Shown: positions 46,106-58,390, counted from the stretch's first letter. The stretch: 64,000 nt of DNA from Solea solea (GCF_958295425.1 NC_081144.1:27864327-27928326); one strand, 5' to 3'. The notes: generated by a model not told the origin, from the sequence alone. Numbers and translations: made by a program.

Positions 46106-48836
46106 GAAGAAGAACTAGTACCGCAAACGGTTCTGAACTGGTTCGAGCTCGAGGGCTCGCGAGTCTCCATGTGCACACATCGCAGTGCGAGTCCTCTAGC
46201 TCATCTCTTGTTCATTCACCGCTTGCAGTACTAGTTATTTTCAGCGGCGTCCCTGCACTAAGTTAGAGGGCACTTCCTGTTTAAAATGGCCGACTTCCTG
46301 TTGGGTGGGAGGCGTGTCCGTAAACGTGTTCAGGGAAGGTCCCTTGACTCACATATCAAGTTTTGTGAAGATCGGACAATGTTAGACTTTACTTCCTGTT
46401 TCGGGCGTTGTACTTCCTGTAGGGAGGTGACCTTTTACAGACATGTTCAGGACGGGTCTGTGGTCTCACATTTCAAGTTTCAAGTGGATACAACAATCCC
46501 TGTTAGACCAGCATGAAAAAATGTAAATGTGATTTTTTTCTGCCGTCACCAGGGGGCGCTGATTTTGACATGGAATATTTTCATATAGATTTGTTCAGGG
46601 CTGGACTATCATCAATCCTAGCAAGTTTGGTTCAGATTGGACCAGGATTGGCAAAGTTGTAACAGTTTTTTATTTTAGAATTTTCTACCACCACCAGGAG
46701 GCGCTGTTTTCAAAATGTACTGTTTACAGCAGTCATGTCAAAGTCAAATACACGGGGGGCCAAAATAAAAAAAGTGGAGGGCCGGGCTGGTTCAATGTTT
46801 ATTAAAACTCGCAATTATTGCACATATTGAACCAATACCAATAACACAGCCTATATTGCACTTAACATTAATCATTAAATTAAATTAAGCAAAACATGAA
46901 TAAAATCAGTTGCAATATTTTCTCAAGGCTCTTTCAGTAGAAATTGAAAACCAAGACTATTGTTTTTTCTTCTTCTTTTTTTTAAACAGGTAAACAGCTA
47001 AATGTAATTTTCCTTCAAAGCTCAATGGCAAGATAAATGCAAAAATGAAACAGCATGCATTAAAAACAAATCAGTGTGCTGCTCTGATCCTCACCAATGT
47101 CTGTCTTTTATAATAAAATTAGAAAAGTTAGTGCAAACTTGAAAAAGTGCAAAACAGTTGCATTAATTTCTTAGGCAAGATTTGTCTTTCTGTGCGTCTG
47201 TGTGTTTCATTGATGTTTCATACTGCCTTCTTAAGTTATATTCTTTCATAACAGACACGCTGTCTCCACACACAAGACACACAGGCTTTCCTTTTACTTC
47301 GGTGAACATGTATTCTGTCTCCCACCTGTCTTGAAACCCCCTGTTTTCAGAGTCTACCTTCTACCTTGCCATTTTGGGGGAGAGGGAGATGAAAATTGAC
47401 AGCGATGTTTAGTCCTCCACTGTGACTGTGCTGCTGGTCATGAAGAGAAGACGCGGGATGGTGCTGCGGGCACATAATACTGCGGGCCAGTTTTAATAGT
47501 AATTAAATATCATCCCGCGGGCCAGAGACAACTCATTCACGGGCCGGATCCGGCCTTGACTCTAACATATGTGGTTTACAGCAACATAGTCGTCTTCAGC
47601 AACTACTTGCATCAATCATAGGAAGTTTGGTTGGGATGGACCTTCCATTGCGAAGTTATAAGAGTTTGAAAAATATGAATTAACGCCAACTGTGGCTCCC
47701 CCATCTCGTACACCATGCGACATTTTGAAAAACGTTTGATAACTTAAGCTCCTCAAATTGTTCACAGGGACCTCACCAAGTTTAAAGGTGATGACACAAG
47801 AACTCTAGGACAAGTTCATTCAAATATCAGAGGTCATATTGTCTGCCGTCACCAGAGGGCGCTGTTTTTGAAAGTGAATATTTTCATATAGACGTCTTCA
47901 GGGCCGGACTATCATCAATCCTAGCAAGTTTGGTTCAGATGGGACTTGGATTTCCAAAGTTGTAGCAGTTTGTTTTTTTGTAGCAAATATCCAACTTTGC
48001 ATCGCTGCCATGGCAACACTGTTGAGCGATTTGTTATCATATTCAGCGCGCATCATTAACCATGGGTTTTGAGTGTTTTCACCAATTTTGAGTTTGATAC
48101 GATGAACTCTGTAAAAGTTATTACCGAAATTGTGAATTGTTTGTATTTTCTGTTACCACCAGGAGGCGCTGTTTCCAAAATGTACAGTTTTTGCATAGAC
48201 ATCTTCAGCCATGGTCCATCATCAACCCTAGCAAATTTGGTTGGGATGGGACTTTCTATCGCAATGTTATAAGAGTTTTGTTGCCTGTGGCGAAAGATTA
48301 AATTTTCGCCAACTTTGCCACCCCCGTTCTCCTACGCCATGTGACATTTTAAACAACTTTTGATAACTTTAGATCCTCAACTTGTCCACAGTGACCTCAC
48401 CAAGTTTGAAGGTGATCCCATGAAAGCTCTAGGACAAGTTCGTTCACATACCATTGGTGCAAAATGGCCAAAATCGCCTCTGTTTTGGCGTGCAATCCAA
48501 GATGGCGGCCTTCCTGTAGGATTCACAGGGAAGTCGTCAGTGACTTTTTTGACCGTCCCCACCTAATGAACATGTGAACTAAGTTTCGTTCATGTAAGTT
48601 AATCCAGATAGCAGATGACCTAATACAAGTTTCCTGCGTCAGTGTTTAGCCCCGCCCACTTTCATTTTTTGAAGCACATTCTCCGAAACACTAATATACG
48701 TAATTTTACACCAGGTCTGATGCGCTTGCAAAAATTGGTGAGTTTTGGGGCATGTTCAGGGCCTCAAAAACGCGATTTACTTTGGTGAAGAGGAAGAATA
48801 ATCCTTATGGTTTCAATAGGGTTCTTGCAACCTTGT
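46106..48836 (+). repeat. Family R modular repeat, copy R5 (hAT inside)
   Basis: It begins with the ACTAGTACCGC block and its inverted partner (46189-46253), followed by ACTTCCTGT modules and CACCAGG-GGCGC modules. CTCF-like sites lie at 46546-46560, 46691-46705, 47849-47863 and 48156-48170, and a YY1 match at 48499-48509. It ends near AAGAGGAAGAATAA (48789). It is interrupted by the hAT at 46730. The open frame 46286-46516 recurs in other copies only because the DNA repeats. Confidence 0.75.
46730..47573. mobile_element. Non-autonomous hAT element, 844 bp
   Basis: It begins CAGTCATGTCAAAGTCAAA, ends CCTTGACTCTAACATATGTG (imperfect inverted termini), and is flanked by exact GTTTACAG duplications (46722-46729 and 47574-47581). 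The R family sequence is continuous across the empty site. It has no coding capacity. Confidence 0.9.
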
Positions 48837-49908
48837 TGCTCGAACCGTATTGAAGCTAATTAAAGCTGCAGGCAGCGTTGTACGGGACCTCGCAGCCACC
48901 GCCCATACCGGCATGCCATGTATGACCTGGGCTCTGTGCTCTGGCCGGGTCACTTATCTCGCATGTGAAGTTTAGTGCAGATTGGTCAACGTATGGCAAT
49001 GTTACAGGTCACTTCCTGTCTGGGAAGACCTACTTCCTGTGTGCATGTCATGGCTTGTAAACATGTTCAGGGCGGGCCCTTGGTCTCACATATCAAGTTT
49101 CGGGCCGATTGGTCAATGTTTGGGGGATTGTAAGGGCACTTCCTGTTTCAGCCAACCTACTTCCTGTGTGCAGGTCATGTCTTGCAGATGTGTTCAGGGC
49201 AGGCCCTTGGTACCACATATCATTTTTGGAGCCGATTGGTCAATGTACGGGCAAATGACAGGGAACTTCCTGTTTCGGGCGACCTACTTCCTGTGTGCAG
49301 GTCAAGGCTTGCACACATGTTCAGGGCGGGCCCTTGGTCTCACTTATCAAGTTTTGGGCCGATTGGTCAATGTTTGGAAAAGTTAAAGGGCACTTCCTAT
49401 TTCAGACGATCTACTTCCTGTGTGCAGGTGATGTCTTGCAGATGTGTTCAGGGTGGCCCCATGGTCTCACATAACAAATTTTGAGCTAATCGGTCAATGT
49501 ATGGGCGAGTTACAGGGCACTTCCTGTTTAGCACCGAAACGCGTAATTCAAAATGGCCGACATCGCATTGGGGTCAAGTTCACATTCGTAGATGTGTTCA
49601 GGGGCAGGGTCTGGTGTCACGTATGAAGTTTCGTGTGGATCGGCCAAAGTATGGCAAAGTTATAGCACACTTCGTGGCGAACTGTCGAAATTTGTCAACA
49701 TTCCGATGGCTGCCGTGGCCACGCCCTTTTGAATCTGCGAAGGTTTCTGACAACTTTTGATCTTGGATGGGTCTAGAACAATTTGACAGGTTTTCCATGT
49801 TGATACGATGAACGCCCTCATACAAGTTTGTTCAGTTACGAAACTTGGAAAACGCCAAGATGGACGCCAAATCCAAGATGGCCGACTTCCTGTTGAGTCG
49901 AGGTCATG
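48837..49908 (+). repeat. Family R related array, copy R6
   Basis: It is dominated by ACTTCCTG modules, including a regular 127-bp tandem repeat (48990-49530), followed by single modules to 49908, where BEL pol sequence is joined abruptly. Confidence 0.75.
48990..49530 (+). repeat. 127-bp tandem repeat
   Basis: TACTTCCTGTGTGCA starts at 49031, 49158, 49285 and 49412, exactly 127 bp apart. Each unit also has GTTCAGGG, GGTCTCAC and GATTGGTCAATGT words. About four units are recognisable. Confidence 0.92.
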
Positions 49909-51502
49909 GTGTAGCTTCGCTCTGGTGGACAAAGGCAACAGATATCCTAAGGGGTTGTACTGTGAAGCTAGGACCTTATAGATGTTCCTTAGGGTCGGAG
50001 CATCGTAGGACACCGGCCTCTGCTTGTAGCTCAGGGAGTCTCTCTCACAGTGCCAACTGAGACCCAGGGTCGACTCTTGAGGGTTGGCCTTGTCTTGTGC
50101 CAACCACAGGTCTAGGCTCAGTGATCGGGCCTCTTGTGGCAGATGATTCAGGTCACTTGGATCATTGCAGGCCCACCGCCGCAGCTCGAAGCCTGCTGAA
50201 GACAGAAGATCTCTAAGGCGCTCTACCAGCTGCTTGGCTTCCTCTGGGGTACACACACTCTGTAGGGAATTGTCAACATAGAATTAATAGTCGACGGAGA
50301 ACCTCAGGACGTCTTCATGCTGACAATGATCGGTAACATGGCGCTGCAGTGCATGTGTGGCACAACAGGGGCTGCAGGTGGTACCGAAGGGCAGGACCTG
50401 CCACTCAAATACTCTGGGGGGCTCCTCGACCTTCAAGTCACGCCACAAGAACCTCAGTAGAGGGCGATCTTCAGGAAGGAGGCGGACCTGATGAAACATC
50501 CCCTTGATGTCTCCACTTACTGCGATGGGATGCTCCCGGAACCTCAGTAAGACGCCCACCAAGGAAGCTCCAAGGGTGGGGCCAGGTAATAGGTACTGGT
50601 TCAGAGTTTGCCCAAGATATTGGTGAGAGCAGTTGAAGACGAGCAAATTCTTCCCATTGTAGGCAACTAGGTGATTTCTCTTCGGTGGCCTCTTGCACCA
50701 CTCCTGCTCCAATGAGCTTCTGAATTTCTGCTCTGTAGATCGCTGCTCGTTCAGGATCTTTCATGAGTCGCCGCTCCGTACTCCGCAGATGAGCCATGAC
50801 TGACTCCCTAGGTGCTTGCATTGGAGGCATAGCTGCATGACGTAGCAGTGGTGTAGCATACCTCCTCACTCCGTCGACCTTGGTGTGGACTGTCTTGGCG
50901 TCCAACAATGCAACTGCTTGTTGGTCCTGTTTTGACCGAGTCACTTCTCTTTCTGGATGGTGAGGTACGTTGTCCATCTGCCAGAGCCTCTCGACATGGC
51001 GATACAGCTCATCCATCTGCGGTGGGAGGGAGGTGAAGAGACACTGCACGGAGTCAGCTGGCCGCCCCATGGAACGAACAGGACCCTGTAGGGTCCATCC
51101 CAACCGGGTGTGGACTGCTGCAGGGCCACCAGGCGGTCCGAGTCTGACTGGTTGCACAGGTGTTATGAGATGTGACTGATCAGAGCCGAGAAGGAGCGAT
51201 GGCCTGGCATCCTTCAAGGCAGGTATGGGGAGGCCACGGTGGTGGTTATACTTCCTCTGAAGTTGCTCTATGGGGTAAGTGTGCTGAGCTAAGCTAAGAC
51301 AACTAGCTGTGAAGGCCCTGTCGATCTTATAACTGACCTTAGGGTTTGCAGCTGGAGAAACATGGAAGGATATCTTTTGACCATGGAGCACCTGGATGTC
51401 CTCAGGGGCCCCCTTTATTCCCAGTGATTTGGCTGCATCTGGTAACAGCATGGACCGCTCTGAACCATCATCCAGCAGAGCAAAGGCTACACCCTTCATG
51501 AT
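49909..51502 (-). pseudogene. BEL/Pao protease and reverse transcriptase, interrupted
   Basis: The frame 51499-50471 has an aspartic protease motif (FALLDDGSERSMLL), a linker, and the start of the polymerase (IQKLIGAGVVQEA). The frame 50712-50284 continues with HPIAVSGDIKGMFHQVRL, which includes the first catalytic Asp, and VLPFGTTCSPCC. A TAA (50284-50286) falls just before FYVDNSLQSV, the BEL catalytic YVDN box (about 50275). The next part (LVERLRDLLSSAGFELRRW, then LRNIYKVLASQYNPLGYLLP) runs to 49909 and is cut there. A frame change lies near 50700. Confidence 0.88.
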
Positions 51503-51668
51503 GTAGAAGCACTGGGACGACCTTCAACATGACCTGACTGTTGACTCCAGGTCGGTTGAGATAGAGAGAGTCAGAGGCAGAGCTAGTCAGGCAGCTCTCT
51601 TCCTTCCGTGTAGTCTCCTTATTGCTTCTCTCAGGCCTCTGGTTTATCTCATGAAGGGCTATGAGGTG

Positions 51669-52804
51669 TTACCCTTGGCAAGTGCTGCAGGGTTTCTTCA
51701 GTGTGCACTGGGCTGCTTGGTGGTTACGTGCACAGCGCCAGCACCGCTTGTTAACTTGAATCCACTCCTTGAGCTGCTCCTTAGAGAGTTTGGCGACCTC
51801 ACTGCACTGACTGAGGTAATGTTCGTCACTCGAACAGTACGCACAGTAAGCCTTCCTTGGAGGTATCCTCTTTGCAGGACTGAGCGTGGAGACGTCCTCA
51901 GCCTGCTCTCCTGCACCATGTAGGACCGTCACCATGGGTCTCCCAGAGCGAATGTTTGGTTTAAGTGGCTGTTTTTCCCTTTGGGTTCTTGTGTTGCCTG
52001 GGCAGTCAAAGCACATGCACCGGGACTCGTAACTGAGCCATTCTGCCAGATCATGCAGGGTGTGCGAGGTCCCAGGCTGTTTAAACTGATGACGACGAAA
52101 GTCGGCTCTCTGTTCCGCTGGAAGCTTAATCAGGAGACGTGCTACATGTGAACCGCAATTGAGTTAAATCACTCCCTCTGGGCCTAATGTCTTGAGTAAA
52201 CCCACTAAGGATTGGATCTGAAGAGATAATCTCTGAAATGCGGCAGTCACCGTGTCTGATTTCAGGGGCTTCCAGGACACTAGCTATCTTCCTCAAAGCT
52301 AGCTGATGAGGCTGGCCAAATCTGTCATACAGAGCTCTCATCGTGTCAGTGTAGGGAGTTGGTGAATTGAGATAAGCGTCAGCTATTAGCTTAGCTTCCT
52401 CCAACTTCAGATGATCTACGAGGATCTGATACCTGAAAAGTTCTGTAGAATCTGGTGGGAGTAGATTCTCCAAGGCAAGGCGCAGTCTGGCAAACTCACA
52501 GGGGTCTGGCTGAATGAGCTTGGGAATCATAGGTTTGGTGCCTCTGTACACTAGTTTAGACACAGGAGCTCGTACAGGGTGGTTAGTGGGAAGTGAGCTG
52601 GGCGTCACCCTGGTGACTGTTGCGGGAGGGACTGCTTGTGACAGTTCTGGGGGTCTTGAGCTTGTGTAGGCAGGAGCAGGGTGAGAAAGTGATTGAGGGG
52701 GCTGCTCTGGAGGATAAGATAGGGTCATAATCCTGAAGCCAGGTAGGTCGACGTGTCTGACGCCTGGGTCTCACATCAGCGAGGAGCTCTTCATCTGACT
52801 GCAT
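51669..52804 (-). pseudogene. BEL/Pao gag with zinc knuckles
   Basis: The start is MQSDEELLADVRPRRQT (ATG at 52804-52802). Frames shift near 52720 and 52165. The middle part has a capsid-like segment (FARLRLALENLLPPDS, then FGQPHQLALRKIASVLEAPEI). It ends with Cys/His knuckles (YCAYCSSDEHYLSQC and CWRCARNHQAAQC) at 51880-51680. The product would package the element RNA. Frameshifts make it non-functional. Confidence 0.85.
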
Positions 52805-52817
52805 CTTGAAAGCTGTA

Positions 52818-52834
52818 TCCGGCTCGAAGGACCA
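52818..52834 (-). promoter_or_regulatory. BEL primer binding site, tRNA-Tyr type
   Basis: On the minus strand TGGTCCTTCGAGCCGGA starts one base after the LTR end. It is complementary to the 3' end of tRNA-Tyr as remembered (…TCCGGCTCGAAGGA plus CCA), a 17-base match. Confidence 0.75.
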
Positions 52835-52835
52835 A

Positions 52836-53703
52836 TGTAAAAGAGATAAGGGACTACAGCTGATTCGGGTAGATGGGCTACAGCGTCGAAGATGGTGTGT
52901 CTGCCAGGACACAAGAAGGAGAGAGGGACCGGTATCACTTCTATGCAGTGGGATTTATTTTGACACTCGTGTGTACGTAAACACACTCACACACACACAG
53001 TTCTGAAACAATAAACAACAAGAAACAGCATCACTCGCTGCCCAAATAATTTCCTGCATTTCTTCACTTGAATAGTAAACATTTATTATATATTATATTA
53101 TTATGTATCTATTAAAATTTAATAGAGGGGTTAGATGATGCGTTCATTTATGTGATGCGTTCATTTAATAATGAAATGAACGCATCACAAATACGAGGCA
53201 CATCATCTAACCCCGCCCTCCGCTGACTAAGCGGGCATGGAAAACGAGCGCTCCCAAACGGCGCACATATCGGCGCTCGGCAAACAATCAAGTAACTAAA
53301 TAACATTTTTCACTACCACACAGCCAGCATAAATCAACTCAAACAGTGTAGGAAATCCGCTGTACGCTTTACACAAGGCGAGACACAGCAGCGGAAAATA
53401 CGCACATCACCGCCGGCGCCACCAACAATTAACAGTGCAATTAATTAACACTTTGATATGAGCGATACTCACGTTCGTTCATTCACTTATGCACTGGAGT
53501 GTCAACAAAAAGCACATGTCCCAAACACACGTCAAAACACAGGTAAGCTCTCAGATGTATACAGTCTCCACAGGAAAGAGTAAAGAACTGTTCATCAATC
53601 GTGGCTGTTATTATTTCTCAACAACGTCAAGCGCTGCTGTTCTCTGTTTACGTAGCAACAGGAAAAGGGGCTATGGCACTTCAAAATAATAGCCTTTTAT
53701 ACA
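52836..53703 (-). mobile_element. BEL/Pao 5' LTR, 868 bp
   Basis: Minus-strand TGTATAAAAGGC...TCTCTTTTACA; inverted homologue of 24369-25168. Small indels distinguish the two, including an extra GATGCGTTCATTTA block near 53110-53190. Confidence 0.88.
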
Positions 53704-54695
53704 ATGGTTATCAGAGTTATTAACCACTGTGTAGCTGTCGCTGAGAGTATTGCTTATTTCTTTTTATTGTTTTGATAATTTTGTATATGGATATTTTTCA
53801 TTTATGTAGTTAACAATGTATATTGTAATTATTCTATCTGGATTTGAGTTGTGGTTATGATGACCCCTACTGGTTGTAGAGGTGGTCTGCACTGAATAGT
53901 AGGATGCGGTCATGTGATTAACGCAATGAATGGTGGGAATGAATGTGCGTTCAGTCTGTCTTTTGGAGCTACGGTGCTAATGGAGCAAGATATGAGCAGA
54001 GTTCGACCATAAAGCCTTAGCAGCTCCTGATTTTCTGGTTAGAAGGCGCACACGGTATGAGAATATGTTCCTTTTTCTGTATTTTACATTTATTTTATAT
54101 GTGTGATAAAATTGATGTTGGCAAAACAAATACTTTCAAGAGAAACCATATTTATGTTAAAATGTAATTATATTTTATGTTATTTCAGTTTTTCACGGTG
54201 TTTGGAGCAGTCTAAAATGTAAAAAGAAGACAATAAAAACTCAGTCAAACATCAGTTGGATCGTGGTTTATCTGACCAGAAGAAAAGCTTTGGGAGCAGC
54301 TACACACTGCAAAAGTAGCAATAACTTGGCCAAGCGCAAACCTTTTTTTTCAGTTTTTTCAAAATTATGCAAGTTGGAAGTTTTAATGAAGACACTACAT
54401 GATTGAAATCACAGTATTGTTGGTTAATACCCACAATACATTGTGTATTTGAATTAGGATTGTTTAATCGCTGTGAATGGCAGTATAACATTCCAGTGCT
54501 TTTGTTGTTTTTTCGGGCCAATCAGCTGCTCATCACAGAGGAAACACATGGCTACTTATGTAAATTCAAACTGTTATTTCAAAAAGAAATGAAACAACAA
54601 CAACAAAAGTGATGGAAATATGACTACACTAGAGTAAGGACAATAAATGATAACAGAATAAGCCACACCTTCTTCCTATAATTTCAGCACACAAC
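53704..54695. other. No recognised gene
   Basis: AT-rich flank. An AATAAAA at about 54232 and a TTTCAG at about 54183 are present, but no coding exon is supported. Confidence 0.45.
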
Positions 54696-56352
54696 ATTTC
54701 TCACATTTCACCCCCACAACGCAGCAGGAGGTCGAAAAGATCATTAACAGATCCAAACCATCCACCTGCTCCCTTGATCCCCTCCCTTCTCCTCTGCTCA
54801 AAACACACAACCAATCCATTACCCCTCTCATAACAAAAATCATTAATCTTTCAGCCAATGTTCCTCCCTCCCTCAAAACAGCTTTGATAAAACCCCTACT
54901 CAAAAAACCAACCTTAGACCCAATCCCTCTGTCAAATTACAGACCCATTTCAAACCTCCCATTCATTTCCAAAATCCTAGAGAAAGTCGTTTCCATCCAG
55001 CTTCACAACCATCTCAAATCAAATCACCTATATGAAAAATTCCAATCCGGTTTCCGCCCTTCCCACAGCACAGAAACAGCTCTCATCAGAGTCACCAATG
55101 ATCTGCTGATGTCCTCAGACTCCGGTTCCACATCCCTCCTCATTCTTCTCGACCTCTCTGCTGCATTCAACACCATTGACCATAACATCTTCCTCCACCA
55201 TCTCCAGCACCTCATTGGCCTCTCTGACACTGCCCTTCACTGGTTCCGTTCCTACCTCACTGACAGGGCCGAGCGCGTGGTCCTGGGGGATGCTAAATCT
55301 CGCCCCCACACTGTCATCTGTGGGGTCCCCCAGGGCTCTGTGCTCGGTCCAACCCTCTACACCATCTACATGCTTCCCCTCGGGTGTGTTGTCAGCAGGC
55401 ATGGAATTCATTTCCACTGCTATGCTGACGACACACAACTCTACCTTAAGGTCTCCCCCTCTGGGTCCCCCCCCTCTGCCACTGTTGCTCGTCTCGGCTC
55501 CTGCCTGGAGGAGATAAACACATGGATGAGTCAAAACTTCCTGCAGCTGAACGGCTCAAAAACAGAAGCCATCCAAACCGGTACTACTCAACAACTCCGT
55601 TCTTCCCCCATAACCTCAGTTTCACTTTTTGGCCACAACATTCCCCTCTCTCCCTCCGTTACCAACCTAGGGGTCAAGTTTGACCCCCACCTCTCCTTTG
55701 ACAATCATGTCACCCACATCTGCAAAACCTCCTTTTTTCACCTCCATAACATCTCCAAACTTCGCCCCTTCCTCTCCCTTCCAGCTGCAGAGAAACTCGT
55801 CCATGCCTTTGTCTCCTCCAGGTTGGACTACTGTAACGCACTCCTCATCGGGATCCCTGGCAGGAGCCTTAAAAAGCTCCAGTATGTTCAGAACAGCGCT
55901 GCCATGGTCCTGATGAGGATGCGAAAGTACTAGCACATCACCCCCATCCTTCACTCACTTCACTGGCTCCCTATCTCCGCCCGCATTGAGTACAAGGTCC
56001 TCCTGCACACCCACCACTGTCTGCACGGTGATGCCCCCACTTATCTCACTGACCTCCTCACACCACACTCGTCAGCCAGGACCCGGTCAGGCCAACAGCA
56101 CCGTCTGCTCGCACCCAGGACACGGCTCAAGACCATGGGGGACAGAGCTTTCGAAGCTGCCGCTCCCCGTCTGTGGAATGCCCTTGGACGGAGGATGCTT
56201 TTAAAAAAGAACTAAAAACCTACCTTTTTAGAAAAGCATACAGCTAATTTATTCATTTTATTATCTTGTTTTTAAAAATGTAGCACTTTGAGGTTTGTTG
56301 TTCAAATGTAAAGTGCAATACAAATAAAATCTATTATTATTATTATTATTAT
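54696..56352 (+). pseudogene. L2/Maui-like LINE reverse transcriptase, near-intact, 5' truncated
   Basis: It is open from before 54884 to a TAG at 55931. Motifs in order: [78 protein letters not shown] (catalytic Asp pair intact), SVTNLGVKFDPHLSF and SSRLDYCNALLIGIP. The TAG is an internal nonsense change: the same frame continues with HITPILHSLHWLPI and FEAAAPRLWNAL to about 56215. The 3' end (AAGTGCAATACAAATAAAAT then (TTA)n, about 56300-56352) is typical of L2. No endonuclease is present. This is the youngest-looking LINE in the window. Confidence 0.92.
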
Positions 56353-56744
56353 ATATTTTGTTTCAAATGTCAAGAGGTTATTATGGCCAGTTTTTTATCT
56401 ATTGTTCTGTGTAGCAATGTAGCTCACAAAGTAGTATCTGTGCTCCAGTTTCTGTGATGAGAAGTAGCACATACAGAGAGGTGTGTTTCACTGACAGCTA
56501 GACCAGGAGGGGGTTGGGATATGTAAATGTGATGAGTCTGTCTCATGGCTCCCAGAAGGTTTAACTTTTTGAGGCTAAAATTCTCCCTACATTCAAAAGG
56601 CCACATCTTCTTCAAATATTTTCAGATTTCCATGTTAGACATTGATGGATAAGCTTAGCTCACATTTTCAGAATCTGTAAACAACTTAAAATGTACCTCA
56701 GTCTACTTGTTTTTCCATGGCTGGTCACATATTTGTTAAGGAGC
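56353..56744. other. No recognised feature
   Basis: Flank between two LINE fragments; the short minus-strand frame 56424-56615 has no motif. Confidence 0.45.
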
Positions 56745-58390
56745 CTGTGGCACTGTTCTTTGGGCTGCTCTTGGACTCTCTGATCACTGTCTGCTTCACC
56801 TCATACCTACAGACAGACAGAAATTAAAAACTTCTACACCTGTGGTAAAAACTATTACAAAGTGGATAGAGGAGTCAAAGCATGAGCTATAAGCCTACTT
56901 TGACTGCACTGACTGGACTTTATTTGTAACTGCAGCCACTGGCCTGAATGAACTCACTGACATCATACATTAGTTTTTGTGCAGAACTGTGTGACAACTA
57001 AGACATTTTGTGCATTCAGTAATAAACCATGGTTCACACCAAACTTAAAGAAGCTGCGCTAGACAAGGAGGAGGCCTTCAGCAGTGGGGACCAAGCCCTG
57101 TACAAGCAGGCCACGAACAAACTGACCAAGGAGGTCAGGGTAGCTAAGAGGAGCAACAGGGAGAAGCTAAACAATAGCTTCTCAGCCAACGAGTCTGCAT
57201 CAGTTTGGAGAGGCCTGCAGCATATCACCTATAACAGGAGCCCACCCCCCCACCCTGGGACAAATCCTCGCCTGGTTTGAAAAGCAGCACTTCGCACCTC
57301 CCAACCACTCACCTTCTCCACTCACCTCCACAAAAAGACTGCCTTCAGCCCTCACCCCCCTCCCCTCTAACCCCACATCGACACTAAAGATCTGTGAGGA
57401 GGATGTGTGCAGACTCTTTCAGAGGCAGAAAACCAGGATCTTTAACACATCCCTGGAGTTGTCCAAAGTGCCCCCCTGCTTCAAATGCTCCACCTTCATC
57501 CCGGTCCCACCATCACAGGATTAATAACTACAGGCCTGTAGCCATGACATCTGTGTTCATGAAATCATTTGAGAGACTGGTGTTGAGCCACCTGAAGGTC
57601 ATAACTGAGCCCCTGTGGACCTCCTGCAGTTTGCCTACCGGGCAAACAGGTTGGCCAATGATGCAGTCAACATGGGACTGCACTTTATCCTGCATCACCT
57701 CAACCACGACGTATGCCAGGATCCTGTTTGTGGACTTCAGCTCGGCCTTCAACACCATCATCCCAAATGTCGGATCACCAGCTTCCTGATGGACAGGCAG
57801 CAGCAGGTGAGGCTAGGGAGCTTCACATCATCGTCAAAATCCATCAGCACCAGTGCCCCCCAGGGATGTGTTCTCTCCCCACTGCTCTTCTCCCTCTCCA
57901 CAAATGACTGCCCTCAGGAGACCAGTGTGTTAAACTCCTGACATTTGCGGACAACACCACCGTTATTGGTCCTGATCCAGGATGATGACGAGTCCTCATA
58001 CAGGCAGGATGTGGACCAGCTGGTCCACTGGTCCAGTCAGAACCCCCTGGAGTTGAACTTGCTCAAGATGGTGGAGATGGCAGTGAACTTCAGGAGAAAC
58101 CCCCCCACACTTCGCTATCTCACCATCCACTGTAACTTCAACCTGCCACAGGAGCTGCTGGTCAACTTTTACACCACTATTGTTCAGTCTGTTCTGTGCA
58201 CTTCCATCACTGTGTGCTTTGGTTCAGCCACAAAACAGGACAGGACCAGACTGCAATGGACAACCAGGTCTGCAGAGAGAATCATCTGTGCTGACCTTCC
58301 CTCCATCCAAGACCTGTACAGGTCCAGAGTACGAAAACGGGCAGTACTTTGTGTGTACTTGGAGATCGACATGGAGATTGACTGACACAT
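56745..58390 (+). pseudogene. Rex1/CR1-L2-like LINE fragment (endonuclease end to C-terminus)
   Basis: It begins with an SDHCLLHLIP endonuclease motif at about 56775. Next come HTKLKEAALDKEEAF and RVAKRSNREKLNNSFSANES (57029-57270), then the reverse transcriptase in changing frames: FMKSFERLVLSHLK, FAYRANRLANDAVN, ILFVDFSSAFNTIIP and SAPQGCVLSPLLFSL. The catalytic box reads FADNTT: the second Asp is Asn. The C-terminus (FYTTIVQSVLCTSITVCFGS, DLYRSRVRKRA) ends at about 58385. Multiple frameshifts and the lost catalytic residue make it dead. Confidence 0.85.

Larger units (their letters stand above)
49909..53703 (-). mobile_element. BEL/Pao LTR retrotransposon, 5' half
   Basis: Read on the minus strand: LTR (53703-52836), primer binding site, gag, zinc knuckles, protease and the first part of reverse transcriptase, ending abruptly in family R sequence at 49908. 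RNase H, integrase and the 3' LTR are absent, the mirror image of what is kept at 22336-25168. Confidence 0.9.

Noticed and set aside
46286..46516. Small protein beginning MADFLLGGRR, also readable in other R copies
   Set aside because: The frame recurs only because the DNA repeats, with stops and shifts between copies; no domain is seen.
55115..55534. Minus-strand 139-codon frame within the L2 copy
   Set aside because: Antisense shadow of an intact reverse transcriptase frame.
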